Assembly: GCA_026120185.1 (NCBI GenBank)
Contig: JANUWF010001783.1
Coordinates: 1,581,001-1,645,000, forward strand
DNA length: 64,000 nucleotides
Source of the DNA: Voacanga thouarsii
Lineage: Eukaryota > Streptophyta > Magnoliopsida > Gentianales > Apocynaceae
Direction of reading: 5' to 3'
The notes under the pieces are model-generated. The model made no database searches. It saw nothing but the letters and a program-made list of their open reading frames with translations, and was not told the origin of the DNA. This document shows positions 1 to 11,299 of the stretch, one piece after another (the first letter of the stretch is position 1; the number at the start of each line of letters is the position of its first letter). The position numbers and the translations under genes are program-made.

Positions 1-1190
1 TTAAAGCTCAAAATAGAAGATAGGCACGATGAATGTAGAATGAAGAATGGAGGATTGTGAAAAATGGAAGGTTCATGAAAATAATTTTTTTTCTCACTAA
101 AGTAAAACACATAAACTTCTTCCTCTAACATTTCTTTAGACACACAAATATTGTTGTCAACATATAAGTGCACATGGTTTCTAAAGAATGCATAAAGCTT
201 GAAATCACCGATTAACCCTTCAAAATAATTTTTGCAATTTAAAATATCCCTTTAAACTTAGTGTTTGAGTTCTTAAAGATGGGATTGGGAAATCCTTACT
301 TTTCAATGCTTAAACAAATACCAAGTTACCTCCCTGAGATTGGGGTGAAGGGTAGAATTTGTCAACATCTTCAAAGGGTTTCTTAGAATGAATGATAAAT
401 CCAACTTCTTAAGGTATGTTGAACTCCATACATCATCATTGGGACCATTGTTCTCCAAGAAGTGAGAAGAGCCTAAGAAATCATGTGACAAAGAATTATG
501 AGCACATAGAGTAGAATCAAATACCTCTCTTGCCACATCATGCAATTGTCCCCCATAGCCTCTCTCTCTTTTTTTTTTTTTTTGTTGGTCAATTATATGG
601 GCTAGCATGAACTCATGAGTTTCCTCAACAATCTTAACTAATTGTTTCCTTTGAGCGCCCAATCATTGCGAAGCTTCTTTATGCTACTAAATAGATGAAT
701 TTGTATTGGCAACAAAAGAATTCACTAATGCTTCTAATGACGTCTCACTAAAAACATCAATGTTAGCTTGTTATTTTGCCAATCTATCATTAACACACTA
801 ATGTTTTTTTTTTAAACAAAATAAAAATGATGAACATGCAGCAATGATGAATAATTCAATTTAATTCATAAAGAAATAAATAAAAATGAAACAAGAAATC
901 TACTATATCGCCTTCAGGTCATTGGATTATGTACTAAGGCTAACACCTAGCAAAGACAAGACGAAAGTTAAATAACAGAATTCATGATTACAACAAAAAA
1001 TTACAAGATTACAAAGCTAGTTAATAGAACATGGTCAAAGTTAGTAAGTTAGGTTACAAGGGTATACACAAATACACAAGATACAAAAGATAGCACCTTT
1101 TTACGAAGAGAACAATTGTACATATTTATATATTTACATATTTACATATTTACATGATTAAATCAATAAAATCTAAGCTTTCATGCTATT
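1..1190 (-). mobile_element. Internal region of a minus-strand Athila-type element, partial
   Basis: A tRNA-Asp primer site (1193-1210) and an LTR (1217-2737) lie directly to the right, so reading leftwards this stretch is the leader and start of the internal region of a Ty3/gypsy Athila-type element cut by the window edge. The leader just past the primer site, read on the minus strand, contains CATGAAAGCTT; the same motif follows the LTR end at 48,790 and, with one change, at 14,674. Only a gag-like remnant is recognisable. Confidence 0.65.
303..800 (-). pseudogene. Gypsy gag-like remnant
   Basis: A 119-residue open stretch (303-662) continues upstream in the same frame through several stops into a weakly gag-like segment (ETSLEALVNSF...HKEASQ), which resembles the C-terminal part of Athila gag, where a NQEASI-LE-QLGQL-type motif is common. 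The lysine run comes from a poly-A tract. The C-terminal 80 residues are not recognised. Its place about 400-900 bp from the primer site suits gag, but gag is much too short, so a deletion is likely. It has no normal start codon. It could also be unrelated leader sequence that happens to be open. Confidence 0.35.
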
Positions 1191-1192
1191 GT

Positions 1193-1210
1193 TCTTCGGC
1201 AACGGCGCCA
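1193..1210 (-). other. tRNA-Asp primer-binding site
   Basis: The plus strand reads CGGCAACGGCGCCA here, identical to the 3' end of plant tRNA-Asp with CCA. The minus strand is therefore a primer-binding site (TGGCGCCGTTGCCG) located six bases outside the LTR end, the arrangement of Athila/Tat gypsy elements. Confidence 0.9.
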
Positions 1211-1216
1211 AAAACT

Positions 1217-2737
1217 TGATGCGTATAGATTTGGGTATAAAAATCATATAAAAACTAAGCACATTCCCAATCAAGTTTAATTAAAACATTAACCCCAAAT
1301 TACACATATGGGCAAGCGTACTCATCATTAACATAGCATAGGGTTTAAACGAATGTCGATCCTCTAGGAACAAGTATACATTAATCCCTTTTCTTTCATT
1401 GTTTAACCAGCTCAACAAAGTGAAAAAGAAATAGACTAAAATAAAATAAAATAAAAATAAAAATATATGCATGTCAATGATGGAAAAGTATGTAACTCAA
1501 ACCATTGTTTAGACACACATGATCATAGAGTATCTAACCATTATCACAACTAATTATTCTCTTGGCATCATGAATGATTAAAGTAGATTCACTTCGATGG
1601 TCAATCCATGAAATCACTATCCTCTAGATAAATTAGCATCACTTGGTCTGTCTCGACTAATTCACCCAAAAGACGCATGAAACACAATCCTTGATTAAAT
1701 TTTCTTGGTCTGGCAAATTTAAAACATGAAATTAAATAATGAATCCTTGGTCTGGTAAACATTAATTAACCTTTAATTACTCAACCCTTAGCAATTAACC
1801 TCTTTAGTCTAGCAAGTTAATAGCCAATAAATATGAAATTAATCAATTGCAACCACCATCAACCTCTTTGGTCTAGCAGGTTAATGAAAAGAAACAACCA
1901 ATCAATCTCGTAATATGCCCAAGTAATTAAATACCAAGAAGAACAATCAATTAATCAAAAGATCAAATAACTCTAAAAATCATGAATATCTAAAATAATG
2001 TCAAATTATAATAAAACAATTAATACATCATTGTTCAAGAAAAAGAAAACAAAGTAAAAGAAAGCACTCATAGACAAGCCTCATTCTTCTTCCTTTGAAG
2101 ACCTTCTTGCACAACCCTCCTTGAATTGAAGAATTCCTCCTTTGCTTGAGTAATTTTCTGCAATGATCAATGGATTCTCCCCTTTTCCCTTGTGTTTTTC
2201 ATCTATTTATAGGCTTGGGAAGTGCCTAAACTCGTTGGTGTAATGTTCTTGGCCGAGTAGAAGTAGGAAAGTACTAAAACTCTACAGATTACCAAAAATC
2301 GCGTAGAAAAACCAAAGAACCGCCTTAACTTTAGGGCACAGTTGGCACCAGTTGTGTTCTATTTCTCTAATTGTTCGCCGATTTTTTTCTCGATATTAGC
2401 ACCACGCAGTCCAGAGTACAGACGCCGCCGTCTTGGCTACTAGAGCCGGCACTGGTTTCATTTTGTTTCGGTCTTAGTTCAATAATTTTTTGTCACCTCG
2501 AAGTTCATGTAAACAGTGCATGGCCAGCGCCGGTTCCTCTATCCTGGCCGGCGCCGCCTCTATTCTGTTTTGCGACGTTTTTGCTTCCTTTTACCCCAAA
2601 AATCTGTAATAATGAACAAAATACCTTTCCAAGGGTAAAATCTCAAATATGAAGGAATATAACTAGTTATTCAATAAAATGTATCACTAAAGAACCTTAA
2701 ATAACTAGGAAAAGTATGACTAATTTAGCCCTTATCA
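1217..2737 (-). repeat. Athila-type 5' LTR, minus orientation
   Basis: The plus strand starts TGATGCGTATAG and ends GCCCTTATCA, giving TGAT...ATCA termini and a length of 1521 bp. The primer site at its left shows it is the 5' LTR of a minus-strand element. A TATA-like CTATTTATAGG lies at 2200-2212 (minus). The U3 part (about 2340-2560) has GC-rich motifs such as GCCGGCGCC and CCGGCACTGG in otherwise AT-rich DNA. It pairs as an imperfect inverted repeat with 2910-4012. Confidence 0.8.
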
Positions 2738-2909
2738 ATGATAGTAATCAATTTATTTTGTATTTGTTCCTGAATTTTTTGATTGTAATAAGTTCAATTT
2801 TAAAGTATTATTTTTATTTTCGTTTGTGTGACCTAGTTATAAAGACCCCTTGTCATTTGGACGAGGCGACATCCCCGGCCCTATTAGGCCTAGGCAGTGG
2901 GATGTTACA
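2738..2909 (+). repeat. 3' tail of a chromovirus-type LTR
   Basis: The tail reads TTATAAAGACCCCTTGTC, then GATATCC/GACATCCCCGGCC-like sequence, and ends GATGTTACA. It is closely similar to the tail ending at 42,419 and weakly similar to those ending at 48,529 and 51,841. Only about 170 bp remain; the 5' part was lost where it meets the minus-strand Athila LTR. The lineage (Tekay-like) is inferred from the GTGTTACA terminus. Confidence 0.6.
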
Positions 2910-4012
2910 GCCAAGGTGGCACCGGCTGTGACCTAATGTTGAGGCGGTGCCTTGATTTTTGCACTCGATTTTTGATAATCTGCAGAATTTTAGTATCTTC
3001 CTACTTCTACTCGACCAAAAACCCTATACTAATGAGTTTGGGCACTTCCTAAGCCTATAAATAGATGGAAAACACAAGAAAAAGTGGGAGAATTCATAGA
3101 TCATAACAGAAAATCACTCGAATCAAAGAAGAAATTCTTCAATTCAAAGAGGATTGTGCAAGAGGGTCTACAAGGAAGAAGGAAGAGGCTTGCCTATAAG
3201 TGCTTTCTTTTACTTTGTTTTTTTTTTCTTGAATAATGATGTTTTAATTATTTTATTGTAATTTGACATTGTTTTAGGTATTCATGATTTTTAGGGTTAC
3301 TTTGATCTTTTGATTAGTTGATTGTTCTTCTTGGTATTTAATTACTTGTGCTTATTACGAGATTAATTGGTTGCTTCTTTCCATTAACTTACTAGACCAA
3401 AGGGGTTGATGGTGGCTTTAATTTATTGATTTCATATTTATTGTCTATTAATTTACTAGACCAAGGGGGTCTATTGCTGAGGACTGAGTAATTAAATGAT
3501 AATTGATATTTGCCAGACCAAGGAAATTTAAGGACTATGTTTAATTCGTCTTTTGGATGAATTAGTTGAGACAGACCAAGTGATGCAAATTTATCTAGAA
3601 GGTAGTGATTTCATGGATTGACCAAAGAAGTGAATCTTTCTTAATCCTTTATGAGGCCAAGAGAATGATTAGTTATGGTAATGATTGAATACTTTAAGAT
3701 CATGTTCATCAAAATAATGGTTTAAGTTACATAATTCTCCATCCTTGACATGTATATATAATATTATTTTATTTTATGTTATGTTATTTTTCTTTTTATT
3801 TTTTTTCACTTTATTGAGCCAGTTAAAAAATGAAAGAAAATGGATTAATGCATACTTGTTCCTTGAGGATCGACACTCGTTTGAACCCTATGCTATGTTA
3901 ATGATGAGTACGCTTGCTCATATGTGTAATTTGGGATTAAAATTTTAATTTAAACTTGATTGGAAATGTACTTATTTTTATATGATTTTTATACCCAAAT
4001 AAATACGCATCA
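2910..4012 (+). repeat. 5'-truncated Athila-type LTR, plus orientation
   Basis: This is the reverse-complement counterpart of 1217-2310: both carry the same U5 segment (an ILFLEDRHSF-like frame at 3840-3890 and 1350-1380) and the same terminus, here ACGCATCA at 4012. There is no primer site after 4012, so it is a 3' or solo LTR. Its U3 start is replaced by the foreign LTR tail ending at 2909. Confidence 0.7.
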
Positions 4013-6432
4013 GCGTGGCATAAATAGTAGAATTGAAGCAAAACTATTGGGGTTGTTTTTGCCTAGTAACGTGTCATGGCAACCAGGACACTGAAAATGG
4101 CTTATAGCATATTAAAGTTAAGAGTCTTATGGTCATTTTGGTATATCATGGAGTCAAATCGGAGTTGTGGATTGAAATTTATGTGCAAAACAAAATTATG
4201 TATCAAGCAGTGAAATTCCAAAAAAAATGAGTTCGAAAATGTCTAAACTTAAGGATGATTAATTGTGTAATTTTGCATGAAATAAATGAGAAATATGAAG
4301 CGAATGCCTTGTATATGAAGGGAGAATGGATGCGGAAAAAGAAAAATAAAAGAATCAATTAAACGATGAAAAAATGATATGAATGAAAGTTGAACGTTTT
4401 CCTTAACCATTGGCTAAATGTCAGATAGATGTCGGCTACCCGTCGGGCACGTCGGCTAACCGTCGGATATTTTTCTACCAAACACGACTTAATTCAAAAA
4501 CGATATTTGCTGTAGGTTTATCAATAAACAGCCAATGATTCATTGAAAATGATATAAATGGTGGTCGAACGGCTGTAAACAGAAAGAGTTTAGTATGGAC
4601 ACGAGGTGGGTCCCTTTGATTTTTAAAATAGTTTGAAAGCTAGTGTGCTTTATTTTTTTTGCATAAATGCTATGTTTTATACCATTTTGTCAATTCGTGA
4701 ATATGTCTAAGATTTATCATAGCAAGATTTATTTTTATGCCGTTTTTTGCTTGACTGAACTTTATAGTTGGCTTGAAAACCTTATTGGATGATTAAAGCG
4801 CAAATTTTTGTGAATTTAGTCCTTTTTAGATTAAGTACTTGAGATTTTCGAAAAATGGTAAATTTTGGATTCGGGTATTCATAAATTATCTGGAATGTCT
4901 TTATTGAAACATTTTATGGAAATGTATTTGGAAAGTTTGAATTTAATCCTTTTTAGGGATTAGAATTCTGGATTTCTTGAAATGAGTTCCTTTTGGAAAT
5001 GGGTATTTGGAAAATCATCCAAATGTCCTTATTGGAATTTTTAAGAAAACCATTGGAATCAGGTATTCGATAAATGACCGAAATATCTTTATTGGAACTC
5101 TTGTAAACCCTTTACAAATCCGGCAAGTGTAAGACGTCTCGAATACCTTCAGAAGGTCTTTTGGAATCTGGCATGGGTAAAATGACCCGAATGCCCTTGG
5201 AAATGACTTTTATGATCAAGTACGGGCAAAATGACCCGAATACTCCTGGAAACTTGTTTTGATATGTGAAAAGAACTTTTTATCCTATTTTGATACGGTT
5301 TTGGAAAATGATCTCTCGTGATGAGATTGACTTTTAGAAAATGACATTTTAATCTTAGAAATTACTTTATTGACCTGATATGCCTATGGAATGAATTGAT
5401 TGCCCCTACGAAGCTTATGAAAATTATTTTTTGACTTGCAAGTTAGTGGGATCAAATTCTGGAATATGTTATTTTACCCCAAAAATATTTATTTTGAAAA
5501 TCCTGCCGGATCAGATAACCTTTTGGCCTAATCAGTCATAAGGAGTTGGTATCGGTAACGTTGAGTACTCAACAAGGACTTTTATCTTTGTACTAGCCTA
5601 GTTAGTGTTAGAGGACCCTAGTAACTTGGCCTAGTTCTAGGGATTGTCTTACTCCGAACGAGTTGACTGGATATTGAGATGAATCATCATGACTAGTTGT
5701 TTAGCACCTAGAAATTGCCGTGATTGCTAACGCATATTATTTTGAGTCATTCGCTGGATGTTGGACGGGGACACTCGGTGCGCTTGACTCCTGTTCGCCT
5801 CAATGGTGATTGACATCAGGATTGTGACCCCTTCCTTATGATGGCAAGAGTATGTTGTGGTATACTTGGTATGCTGTGGTATACCTATTGTTTATTTTGG
5901 GTAGTACGTTGCAGTTTACTTTTCTGGTGATGCATGATTAAGTACAGTAGGTTGTGGTCTAAGTACAATGATATGTGCAAGTTGAGCACTGTAACAGGCT
6001 GCAGTCTCAGTATAATGAGACGTGGCACCGAAAGCAAAGACTGTGGGCTTTGCATACAGGCCGACCTTCTGTTGGAGAAGTGCATCTGATTTGGAAATCG
6101 GGGTATGATTTGAAAGTCAAATACAGTTTTCCAAAAATGATTGAGTTTTAAATAATTTTTTTCTTATAGAGTTTTGGAATTGTTTCCAGTGAACAAACGA
6201 AATGCTTTCCCCACAAAAGTTTTATGTATTCTGTTTCTTTCATAAAGCACTAGCACACAGGGACTCACTGGATGATTTGTCACTCACACGTATCTTTTAT
6301 CTTACTGTAGGATCTGGGGTTGAGCAGACCTACGGATAGAAGGACGATACTACAGTGTCAGCGGCATAGGTCTGAACGGTTTCCCTTTTTGATTATGTAC
6401 TTTATTACTATTATCTTAGTAAGGGTGTTACA
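4013..6432 (+). repeat. Chromovirus-type LTR, 5' end undefined
   Basis: No coding potential. The segment has landmarks shared with the LTRs at 38-42 kb and 45-48 kb: GTTGAGTACTCAA at 5558, a CACACAGGGACTCACTGG-type block near 6255, and an end GGGTGTTACA at 6432. The left border with the Athila LTR (4013) shows no TGTAACACC start, so it is truncated. A short GTCGGCTA/CCGTCGG direct repeat lies at 4430-4468. Confidence 0.55.
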
Positions 6433-6719
6433 TAAATTACTCTAATAGGCCACAAACACTCCAAGCTCTTATCACTTAACCACATTAATCCTTGTAGTTT
6501 CTTAATCACACTAAAACTATTTTCTCTCTTAGTTCTCTAACCAATATTCTCCTAAATAACATCTTAAATATATAGACAATAGCTTAGTTCTACTCAAGCT
6601 ATGCTATTAAGCTAGATATAAAATTCACATGTATGCATATGAAAACTCTAATGCACAAATTAATGCAAAATAATGCATGATTCTTTCTACTCCTAACATT
6701 GAGTCAGGGTGGGGTATCA
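6433..6719. other. Unassigned AT-rich spacer
   Basis: No ORF, RNA gene or element end is recognisable here. It separates the LTR ending at 6432 from LTR-like sequence starting near 6720. Confidence 0.5.
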
Positions 6720-7980
6720 CATAACACATATAGGCAAGTATACCCATTATATAGTGCAGGGAATTATGAGTATAAATTCTAAAAGAACTTAGAATTTATC
6801 ACACTTTACTCTAATCTTTATTTTTTTACCAATAAAATACAAAGATAAATTAAATATCCTACTAACATACTACTCTAGAGAATAGATCAAGTTTACACAA
6901 GAAAAGTTATAAGGATTATCAAGGTGTAAGAATATGGAGAAAAGACATGCAACGAATAAATTACTTAGATCTATGTTAAGTACAGAACACCCTCAAGATT
7001 ATCAATTCCCCATTCAAGAACCAATATGAGTTTCAAAGATGAATTCACTACTTCTCGGGTTATAAAATTCCTATTCTTAGTTAATTAAATGACATATCTA
7101 CCTCCCCAATTAAATCTAAAAAGCATTAAGATCAACTCGATTATATTGGAAAAAAGTAATATCCATATCTTTGGGTGATATCACAAACTGGTTAATTAAA
7201 CTCGGAAAGCAATAAAATACCTATCTTAAGTGATTCTATCAACTCATTTAATTACAAAGTTCTAATCTTTCATCCTCTCTCTCAAGTTAGTTGAATGGTA
7301 ACAAATATTGAATCAATTAATCCGGAATAACTAGTTCAATTCAATAAAATCAAGTAATCAAAATCTCATAGTTGAAATCAATATATCTAAAAGAAATTCA
7401 GTCCAAGAACATAAATTTAGGGTCCATCCCTTAATTAAAATTAAAATACATGAATTTAAATTGTTAATAGATTACAAAGAAAAATGAAAGAAACCACTCA
7501 TGGGTAAGAAAGCTTAAATTTTCTTCCTTGAAATCTTCTTAAGTAACCTCCTCTTCTTCTCCTTCATCTCCCTTGAACTTCCTCCTCTTAATGTTTCCTT
7601 AAGTTCACTAAGAGTTTTTCAAGCACAAAAAACTAACTACTAAAATTTTTGCTATTCCCTTGTTTATTTAGGAGTTTTGGTTGCCAAAATCGTTTAAAAA
7701 AAATTCTTTTCCACATCAAATTGCTAAAACCAGCAAGCCCTAGCTGTTCCTAAGTAGCTGACACTAGCTCTTTTCTATTTTTGCATATTTGGACAGTAAG
7801 AAACCAATGGGGACTGGCCTTACCAGCTAAGGTAGGCTCCTTACTGTCCAGGGTTCCGAAAACGCTCCGTTTTGGCTATTTTTGAGCAAAAATTGGCCGA
7901 CGATTTGTAAAAAGATTAGGACACAAAAATATGGGTCTTTAAAAATGTAGCCGCTTTTCACCAATAAATTTTAAACCCTA
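6720..7980 (-). repeat. Athila-like LTR fragment, minus orientation
   Basis: Noncoding. The left end (AGGCAAGTATACCCAT near 6732) is the reverse complement of the U5 motif ATAAGTATACTTGCCT at 12,638, and the interior (CACTCATGGGTAAG, CTTCTTCCTTGAAATC near 7495-7560) has the order seen in the LTR at 1217-2737. A GC-richer motif cluster lies at 7730-7860 (CAGCTAAGG, GGACAGTAAG and its reverse CTTACTGTCC). Ends are degraded. Confidence 0.45.
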
Positions 7981-9200
7981 CTCCTATTGATACAACATAG
8001 CATAGTAGCAAATAAGATAATGATCCCACAAGGAACAAGAGAAGTACACTCTGTAAGAAAATCATTCAACTCCTTCTTATGATATCTTCTTGCAAATAGT
8101 TAACCGAATTAATTTTACTGATGCATTATCTACAAGTGTGTACAAATTAATGAGGGGGAATCAAATTTGGAAACTACCTAAAACTAATCCTAACCGAATT
8201 AAGGAACAAAAACCACAATAGGAAACAAGATAAATAAGAAACTCTAGACCAATTACGAAATCTTCAAGTTCTTAGGCATACGCAATGAAATCAATTTATA
8301 ACACTTATTATTGAATAAATTATTTTGAGCAATTGGCTTTAAAGACCTTTCTTAGCGAATTAAATACTTCATACTTGCAAAAGTGGATTAACCCTTAGTT
8401 AGATTTTTAGTTAAAATCCCAAACTTCATTCTCAATTTATTCCCAATTGATTAACATTTTTTAAAAACATGAAGACTTCAATTAATCAATGATTAATCAA
8501 CCAAGTATAAAGTTGATAAGCATATAAGGCATCACCAAAATCTAATTACATATCCAGTTAACCTACAAAAAATGTAACTCAATCATTACTAACCTAGTCA
8601 AGCTAGTTAGCCTCACATCCCAACTAAGTTAGAGATGCTACTTAGACAAATTAATCAATATATCAATTATCTTAGTAATCCAATCATGTGGATTAAAAGG
8701 TTTTTAGCTATACAAAATTAATTCAAGCACAATTGATAGTCATGAAACTTGGGAATTGCATAAATACTCAAGAAGTAATCTGAATTAGATTAAAATTGAA
8801 ATCTTTAATATATAAATATCAAAGTATAAAAAAATAACTAAAAATAGCTTTAAAATCATGAATAAAATCTCAATTGTTTGAATACAAAAGCAACTAAAAA
8901 CATGAAACTTGGAAACAAAAAAAAAACCAAAAAAAAAAAAAAGAAAAGAGAAAGATTGAAAGATAGAACTTGAGAAGCTCACAATCTCTAGTCTTCTACC
9001 CTCATTAACTTCTTCTCCTCTTCTTAGCCTTCTTTGACTCTTTTTTCTAAGAGAATTATGTTTTGTGATGAATTGGTGAAGTATATACATTGCCTTTTAC
9101 ATAGAGTCCCTAAACCGTCTTTATTTGAATTTGGGAAGTTTTAAAATGCCACTAAACTTATTTAGGACTTTCTAAAATCTTCTAGAGGACTGCCCAAGGG
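7981..9200 (-). repeat. Athila-like LTR fragment, minus orientation
   Basis: CATAGCATAG followed by ATCCCACAAGGAACAAG (7992-8040) parallels the U5 block at 1325-1375 (CATAGCATAGGG ... ATCCTCTAGGAACAAG). The rest (to about 9,150) is AT-rich LTR-like DNA with a purine-rich run at 8918-8960 and a CTCATTAACTTCTTCTCC block near 9000. The 101-residue minus frame at 8785-9090 is low-complexity and not a gene. Confidence 0.4.
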
Positions 9201-10480
9201 TGCATGGAAGTTGTGCGTACGTTTCGCTTATAAACTCTCGATCCTAGCATGGGATTAAGCACGACCATGCATATGGTCATGCACCTCTTTTACAGAAGGA
9301 TAATTTTCTTCATTTTGTGTGAACTTTTGGGACTATTCAACCTCCTCTGTTGTACACGATATGATGCATGGACGTGCATCAAGCCGTGCATGCCTTTTGG
9401 AACTTCCTTTAGTTTGCATGGCCATTGATAGGAATCGATCCAAGAAACATGCCAAATCTAAAGAAAGAGGATGGAGATTCAAACCACATTACATGGACCC
9501 TTAGAGAAATTTAAATCATGGAGGTTTTCAATGGGTAATTCAAGACAAACAGGCCACCAAGCCTAGGATTGTGAAGATTGTCAAGAGAGAATGCTGAAAA
9601 GAAGGCCAAGAGGAGCTCAAAGTTCCCCATAACTCATATAGAGAGCCAAAGGCATCTAATACAACAAGGAGGATATCAAGGAGATCAAATTTAGATTGTA
9701 AAAATAGAGGTTGCACAGCCAGATTGCATGGGCATGCACTTACTTATGCAAACCACAAAAGAATTTGCTCCTAGCATCTTGGAAGCATGACCAGAGGCAC
9801 ACTTGTGCATTCTGGCCGTGCACGGCCAATTTTGAGCTACCCATCTATTGCATGGCCATGTACCATATATGCATGGCCATGCAACACCTCTGAAGGCAGT
9901 ACAATATTTGTTTTAAGTTACTATCGGTTACTTTTTAATTTCCTACAGATTATAATGTATTTTGATGCTAACAAGCATATTTTCAAAACTCTATTTGATT
10001 AAGTATGTAATCCTTAAATATTTTAGGGTTGGGGTTCTATATATACCCCTTTTATTTTGTTGTAAACGTAACTTTTGGATATTGAATAGAAATTAATATG
10101 TCTCTTGAGAGAGAGCTTGAGAGAGGTGATTCATCTTAGTACTTCTTATGAACATCAAAACCATTCTTAGGAATTAGTCCTTCCCTATGTATTGAGTCTA
10201 TAAACCCTTTAGGATAGATTGATTAGCTTACTAAGTTGGATCTTAGATTGATGTTAATCTAATGTCTTATTAGAGGTTAAATTGGTTACCTAAATCTCTT
10301 CTTCGAAGTGTTCTTGATTTCTTGTTGAATCAAGGTCTTTGGTTGTGATATGGATGACTTAGTTCATTATTCTTAAGCTCTAAAATCATTATTTTGGTCT
10401 AGGGTCCTCGTGCTTTGAGTTGAGTGTCTGTTTTCTGCATAAAAATTTTTGTTTTGAGTTTTATATTTTCATGCGTAAAT
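9201..10480 (+). repeat. Palindrome-rich LTR-like region, plus orientation
   Basis: Repeated CATGGCCATGCA-related motifs occupy 9240-9890, followed by a TATA-like CTATATATACCCC (10,036) and an R/U5-like stretch to about 10,450, the order expected of a U3-R-U5 LTR. Perfect palindromes lie at 9813-9828 (TGGCCGTGCACGGCCA) and 9870-9883 (TGCATGGCCATGCA). Neither LTR terminus is clear, and short open frames here have no recognisable product. Confidence 0.4.
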
Positions 10481-11001
10481 AGACATGAAATTCCTTCAAG
10501 AATTAGCCCCAAGATCATATCAGCCATGCATCAAGCCATTCCCCCATAGAAATAGTAAAAAAAAATTATTAAGTATATGTCCTAAGGCCTCAAATGCTTA
10601 TGCAATCAATTTTTTTTTTTTTTTTTGTGAAAATTTATACTTTATACTACTTTTACTCATTTTTCTCTTAAAATGCAATAACACACAATATGATTAAAAA
10701 TAATCCATTGTCACACAAAAAGAGTACACAAAAGTTAAGGAAAAGGCCTATGAAAATATGGTAATTTCACGCCTATCACCGGTGCTGGTTACCTTGCACC
10801 AACCAACACTAGTGGCCTTTTGTTTTGATCTTTTTTCACTTTTTTTGACAACTTTTCACCATCTTTTTTTGTACATTTTCATGCCACAAATCCTACACAA
10901 AAGTTGGTAAAATAGTGCGAATCAAGGGCCATCTAAACATAAAATCAGAACAAACATGGCAATAATGACTTATAAAATATAGTCAAAATTAAGCCCTATC
11001 A
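10481..11001 (-). repeat. U3-side fragment of a minus-strand Athila-type LTR
   Basis: It ends on the plus strand AAGCCCTATCA at 11,001, i.e. TGATAGGGCTT on the minus strand, matching the LTR start TGATAGGGGCTAAAA at 11,300. A polypurine tract lies directly outside (11,002-11,015). A motif cluster (CACCGGTGCTGG, TTGCACCAACC) is at 10,777-10,805. The U5 side is not distinguishable. A T(16) run is at 10,611-10,626. Confidence 0.45.
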
Positions 11002-11015
11002 ATTCTCCCAAACTT
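11002..11015 (-). other. Polypurine tract of a minus-strand gypsy element
   Basis: The minus strand reads AAGTTTGGGAGAAT immediately before the LTR start TGATAGGGC, the position of the plus-strand-synthesis primer in LTR elements. This marks the LTR to the left as a 3' LTR. Confidence 0.5.
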
Positions 11016-11299
11016 CCTTAAGCACTTAAGAACCAAACACACCAGGTAAATAGTCAATTAACAAAATAATGTTAGTAAATATGAATCTATGGTAAAGATA
11101 TTATCTTTCTATTAATTTAAGAACCTAATCTGGCACCTATTTAATCAAGCCAATTAGATGTAAACTCGTGTATTAAGTTACAATAACCAAGGCCATTGAA
11201 ATTGAGTAAAATAATTTCATATTCATTCAATTTGTTCTACTTTATTCCTTAATTTAAGAATGTAACTATTGTGATTCATATAAGTTAGGAATATTAAAT
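11016..11299. other. Unassigned AT-rich sequence
   Basis: Should be the 3' internal end of the minus-strand element at its left, but no coding remnant is visible. It ends where the plus-strand LTR starts. Confidence 0.4.

Noticed and set aside
8785..9090. Minus-strand 101-residue frame with a hydrophobic stretch
   Set aside because: Phe/Ser/Leu low complexity from poly-A/T tracts inside an LTR-like region; no start context or homologue recognised.
9711..10002. Overlapping Met/His/Cys-rich frames
   Set aside because: Generated by the CATGGCCATGCA motif cluster (ATG, TGC, CAT codons); frames overlap each other and show no coding signature.
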